Assembly: GCA_963678675.1 (NCBI GenBank) | Contig: OY783200.1 | Coordinates: forward strand, 4,290,501 to 4,354,500 | Direction of reading: 5' to 3' | DNA length: 64,000 nt | Source: Xiphydria camelus | Lineage: Eukaryota > Arthropoda > Insecta > Hymenoptera > Xiphydriidae | Shown here: in pieces, positions 61,752-64,000 of the stretch | How positions within the stretch are numbered: position 1 is the first letter of the stretch | Layout: each line of letters opens with the position of its first letter | Notes under the pieces: generated by a model | The model's database searches: none | What the model was told of the DNA's origin: nothing | The model's input: only the letters and a program-made list of their open reading frames with translations | Translations under genes and position numbers: made by a program

Positions 61752-61813
61752 AGGGTGTGTCATTTAAAAGTGGCCAATACCAACTTTCTTATATTAAATG
61801 CAACACCCTGTAT
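61752..61813. repeat. Short palindromic TACAGGGTGT element remnant
   Basis: TACAGGGTGTGTCATTTAAA at the left and AAATGCAACACCCTGTA at the right are inverted repeats, only about 62 bp apart. Another TACAGGGTGT lies at about 61625. It may be an end of the degraded transposon at 62047. Confidence 0.5.
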
Positions 61814-62046
61814 ATTATTCAATTTTTGGATTCTTCAGGAAATTCTAGACATATTTCATGTACAATGTCCTATACCTATCTTCAACTGTTTCGGAAATGT
61901 TAAGTGTGTTCAGATTTATTGCAAAAATTAATATAAAAAAAGAAAATTATTTCATTACAGATATTCGCTACAACACACTCCAAAACTAATAAGTAACACT
62001 GTTTATTTATTGATAATGTAAAAAGACCAAAAAAAAAACATTAATG

Positions 62047-62145
62047 TCAATGTAGGAGATGTTCAAAATGCTCGCCGCGACCATCTTGGCAACATCATAA
62101 TCTCTTAAATAGAAATTTCTTCTAACGTTCGCAAGCGTTAACTGC
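62047..62145 (-). pseudogene. Remnant of a transposase C-terminus
   Basis: On the minus strand one frame reads NVRRNFYLRDY and, after a frame change, another reads QDGRGEHFEHLLH followed by a stop at 62047. This resembles the common RRNF...GGHFEHLL ending of insect helix-turn-helix/DUF4817-type transposon proteins. It is broken by a frameshift, and TACAGGGTGT inverted ends lie just to its left. The family call is from memory and tentative. Confidence 0.4.
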
Positions 62146-62224
62146 CACTGTTCGAGGCGCCGTTCTTCCCGTCGAGACTCAACAATTTGTTCGCCGGTAC
62201 CCCGTTGGTGCTCTCCGGGTCGGT

Positions 62225-62270
62225 TTACTTGGGCTGCGCCGTCAGACCGTCCACTTCGTAGTGGACGTAT
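62225..62270 (-). CDS. Possible terminal coding exon of a gene extending beyond the right edge
   Basis: After an acceptor-like ATTTGCGCAG (minus strand), 46 nt encode YVHYEVDGLTAQPK and a TAA. The GC content is like that of real exons here and unlike the surrounding AT-rich sequence. Only 14 residues are available, no upstream exon is visible before the window ends, and another frame stays open as well. Weakly supported. Confidence 0.22.
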
Positions 62271-62744
62271 CTGCGCAAATGTCGATATCGTCGAATTAGT
62301 AAATACAGTTACTAAATTTATACAGGGGATGACTGTAAAAACTTTGATTATAGAATTCCCTGACCATTCCCTGATGTTTCCCTGTTTCAGATCAAAAATT
62401 TAGCAAGTAGGTATTCCCTGATATTTTTGTTAATATCAGGAGTTTTGTATTATCAAATCAACGAAGCTATAAATAATTGTAATAAAAGAACACGAAGTTG
62501 TAAAAACGTTTATACGCTGAGAAAATGAGGTTGACGGTAGAGACCTTGTCAAGCATGAAATTTCGTGAAATTGACTGTACTTCATTTATAATTTTCAAGA
62601 AAAACCCAAAATTTCCTGCCATTTTTCTGACTTTTTCTTAACAGATCGAATTTTCCGATTTACTCGATTTTCCAGGTCGACGGCCCTGTAAATCGCCGCG
62701 CGATACGATCCACCGTTTCGAGGAGCGCGAATCAATATCGAGGC

Positions 62745-63054
62745 GTCACAGTGTATCCCCGATTTTGTTAGGTTTACCCCTTTTCACCCCAACTTCGCGA
62801 TTTCCCCCTTTTTCTTCTATAATTCATTACTTTTCCTCTAAAACCATCTATTCATTCAGCTTTTCATCGTTTCGAATTATGTAGAAAAGGGTAAAAATGG
62901 TCAATTTCTTTTTTATAAAATAGTAAGTACCATCATTCCCATTTCCAAATATAAAAGCAAAATTAAATTAATGTTTTTTACCCGGAACTAGATTCCCATT
63001 TCCCCTTAAATCAGATCGCGATACTCAGATTTACGTTAATTAACATGAGATATA
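62745..63054. mobile_element. 5' part of a CAGGCTTCACAG-family element, right window edge
   Basis: The sequence from GTCACAGTGTATCCCCG to CATGAGATATA aligns with the 26-kb and 38-kb copies (CTATAATTCATTAC, CTAGATTCCCATTTCC, TCAGATCGCGATACTCAG). It is split by the element at 63055-63983 and resumes at 63986. Confidence 0.6.
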
Positions 63055-63983
63055 CCGTAAAGTGGGGATACTTTGTGACTGGGGGGGTAACTTTGTGACA
63101 GAGCATAAAATTACAAACTTTCAAATTTGGCGCCCAAATTTTTAACAATACTTCGCCGGTACCTATTGTGTATGTAACTATACTTACTACTGTGCGCGAC
63201 TGTCTTTTGTCGACGCCATTCACATCAGCATTCCAGTGCTACATGAGCTATCAAAGAGGGTTGACAAACGCACGTTGCGCCGTTTAGCGTAAACTTTGTG
63301 TTGGCAAGCGTGTTGTGCATTTTATATGTGAAATCAGGTAAGTGCATATTGAAATATGGTCTCTCTCTCTTGGGAAAGCATGGCCTGATTTTTACCTTCA
63401 TTCCTTATGTTTGAAAAAAATTACGTCAAATTACATAAAGAATCAACAATATGAGGGGTTACTTTGTGACAAGCTAAAACTATATAAACTACCAGTACGA
63501 ATACAAAAGTACGAATTGCAGCACATAATTTTATTTTAGTATGCCGAATTTTTTAATGTTCGTTAAGAGCTAGTAATTTAGTAGAAAACATGTTTTTGTA
63601 TTGATGAAATAAAGACTTTATTTTGCATTGTCGAAAAGTGCGTAATTTTATATCCTCTGATGACTTTTTACAACTTTAAAACTCTATATGTTGTTTCTAA
63701 AAATCAGCCACAGATAATACTTTGTCATAACGCTACTTTAAACGCAACAGAATACATAATTTTACAATGTCACAAAGTAACCCCACTCCCGGGGTTAAAT
63801 TGTGATGCATACTTTAATTGTTTTCTTTCAAAACTGACGATCTGACTTTAAACTTTTTAACGTTATATGAAAGAGGAAGGTTTAAACTCATGACTGGTAA
63901 TTTTTGTTTTTAAATTTAAGCGATAATATTATTTCTAGGAACAAAAAACCCAAAAATTGTCACAAAGTATCCCCACTTTACGG
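63055..63983. mobile_element. 929-bp element with perfect 25-bp TIRs and TA duplication (Tc1/mariner-like)
   Basis: Both ends read CCGTAAAGTGGGGATACTTT inward for 25 identical bases. TA is duplicated at 63053-63054 and 63984-63985. The 39-kb relative shows the empty site (GAGATATAAATTG). Inside, CTTTGTGACA/GTCACAAAG motifs recur near both ends. No transposase frame is seen. The TA duplication suggests the Tc1/mariner superfamily. Confidence 0.78.
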
Positions 63984-64000
63984 TAGATTTTGAAGTTACA

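Overview
This is a eukaryotic, almost certainly insect, window: genes are split by GT-AG introns, GC-rich exons sit in AT-rich introns and spacers, and short inverted-repeat transposons, a piggyBac-type element and two satellite-like arrays fill the gaps. Dispersed repeat style and protein flavour suggest Hymenoptera, but that is an inference. I could not run a search; the gene models come from hand splicing in which every junction keeps the reading frame.

Six housekeeping genes can be reconstructed. On the minus strand, 21701-3437 is the DEAD-box rRNA-processing helicase DDX18/Has1 (10 coding exons, 608 aa); its 10.4-kb intron 8 holds a piggyBac-like transposase and a higher-order tandem array. 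Divergent to it, only about 200 bp away, is an intronless cytosolic isoleucyl-tRNA synthetase (21906-25664, +). Next comes a TMUB1-like transmembrane ubiquitin-like protein (30353-28039, -, 3 exons), then ALIX/PDCD6IP (33038-41859, +, 15 exons, 823 aa), a small possible single-pass membrane protein (42987-42763, -), NEDD8 (45242-49490, +, 4 exons of which two are 18 nt in coding length, one with a GC donor), and a gamma-glutamyltransferase (56157-60422, +, 10 exons).

The genes are not an operon. They share basic cell functions: ribosome production and translation (DDX18, IleRS), ubiquitin-like biology (TMUB1, NEDD8), ESCRT trafficking (ALIX) and glutathione metabolism (GGT).

The rest is a layered repeat landscape. 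A 145-bp tandem repeat occurs at the left edge and again in ALIX intron 2, where it forms a 290-bp dimeric higher-order unit. A 160-bp-class array in DDX18 intron 8 contains two apparently identical 465-bp higher-order units. Several inverted-repeat elements are nested in one another with visible target-site duplications, and related copies supply the empty sites. No CRISPR array, rRNA gene or convincing tRNA gene was seen. I found no clear new multi-gene system; the most unusual items are the NEDD8 exon structure, the two higher-order arrays, the apparent link between one array and a MITE core, and the nested-transposon series.
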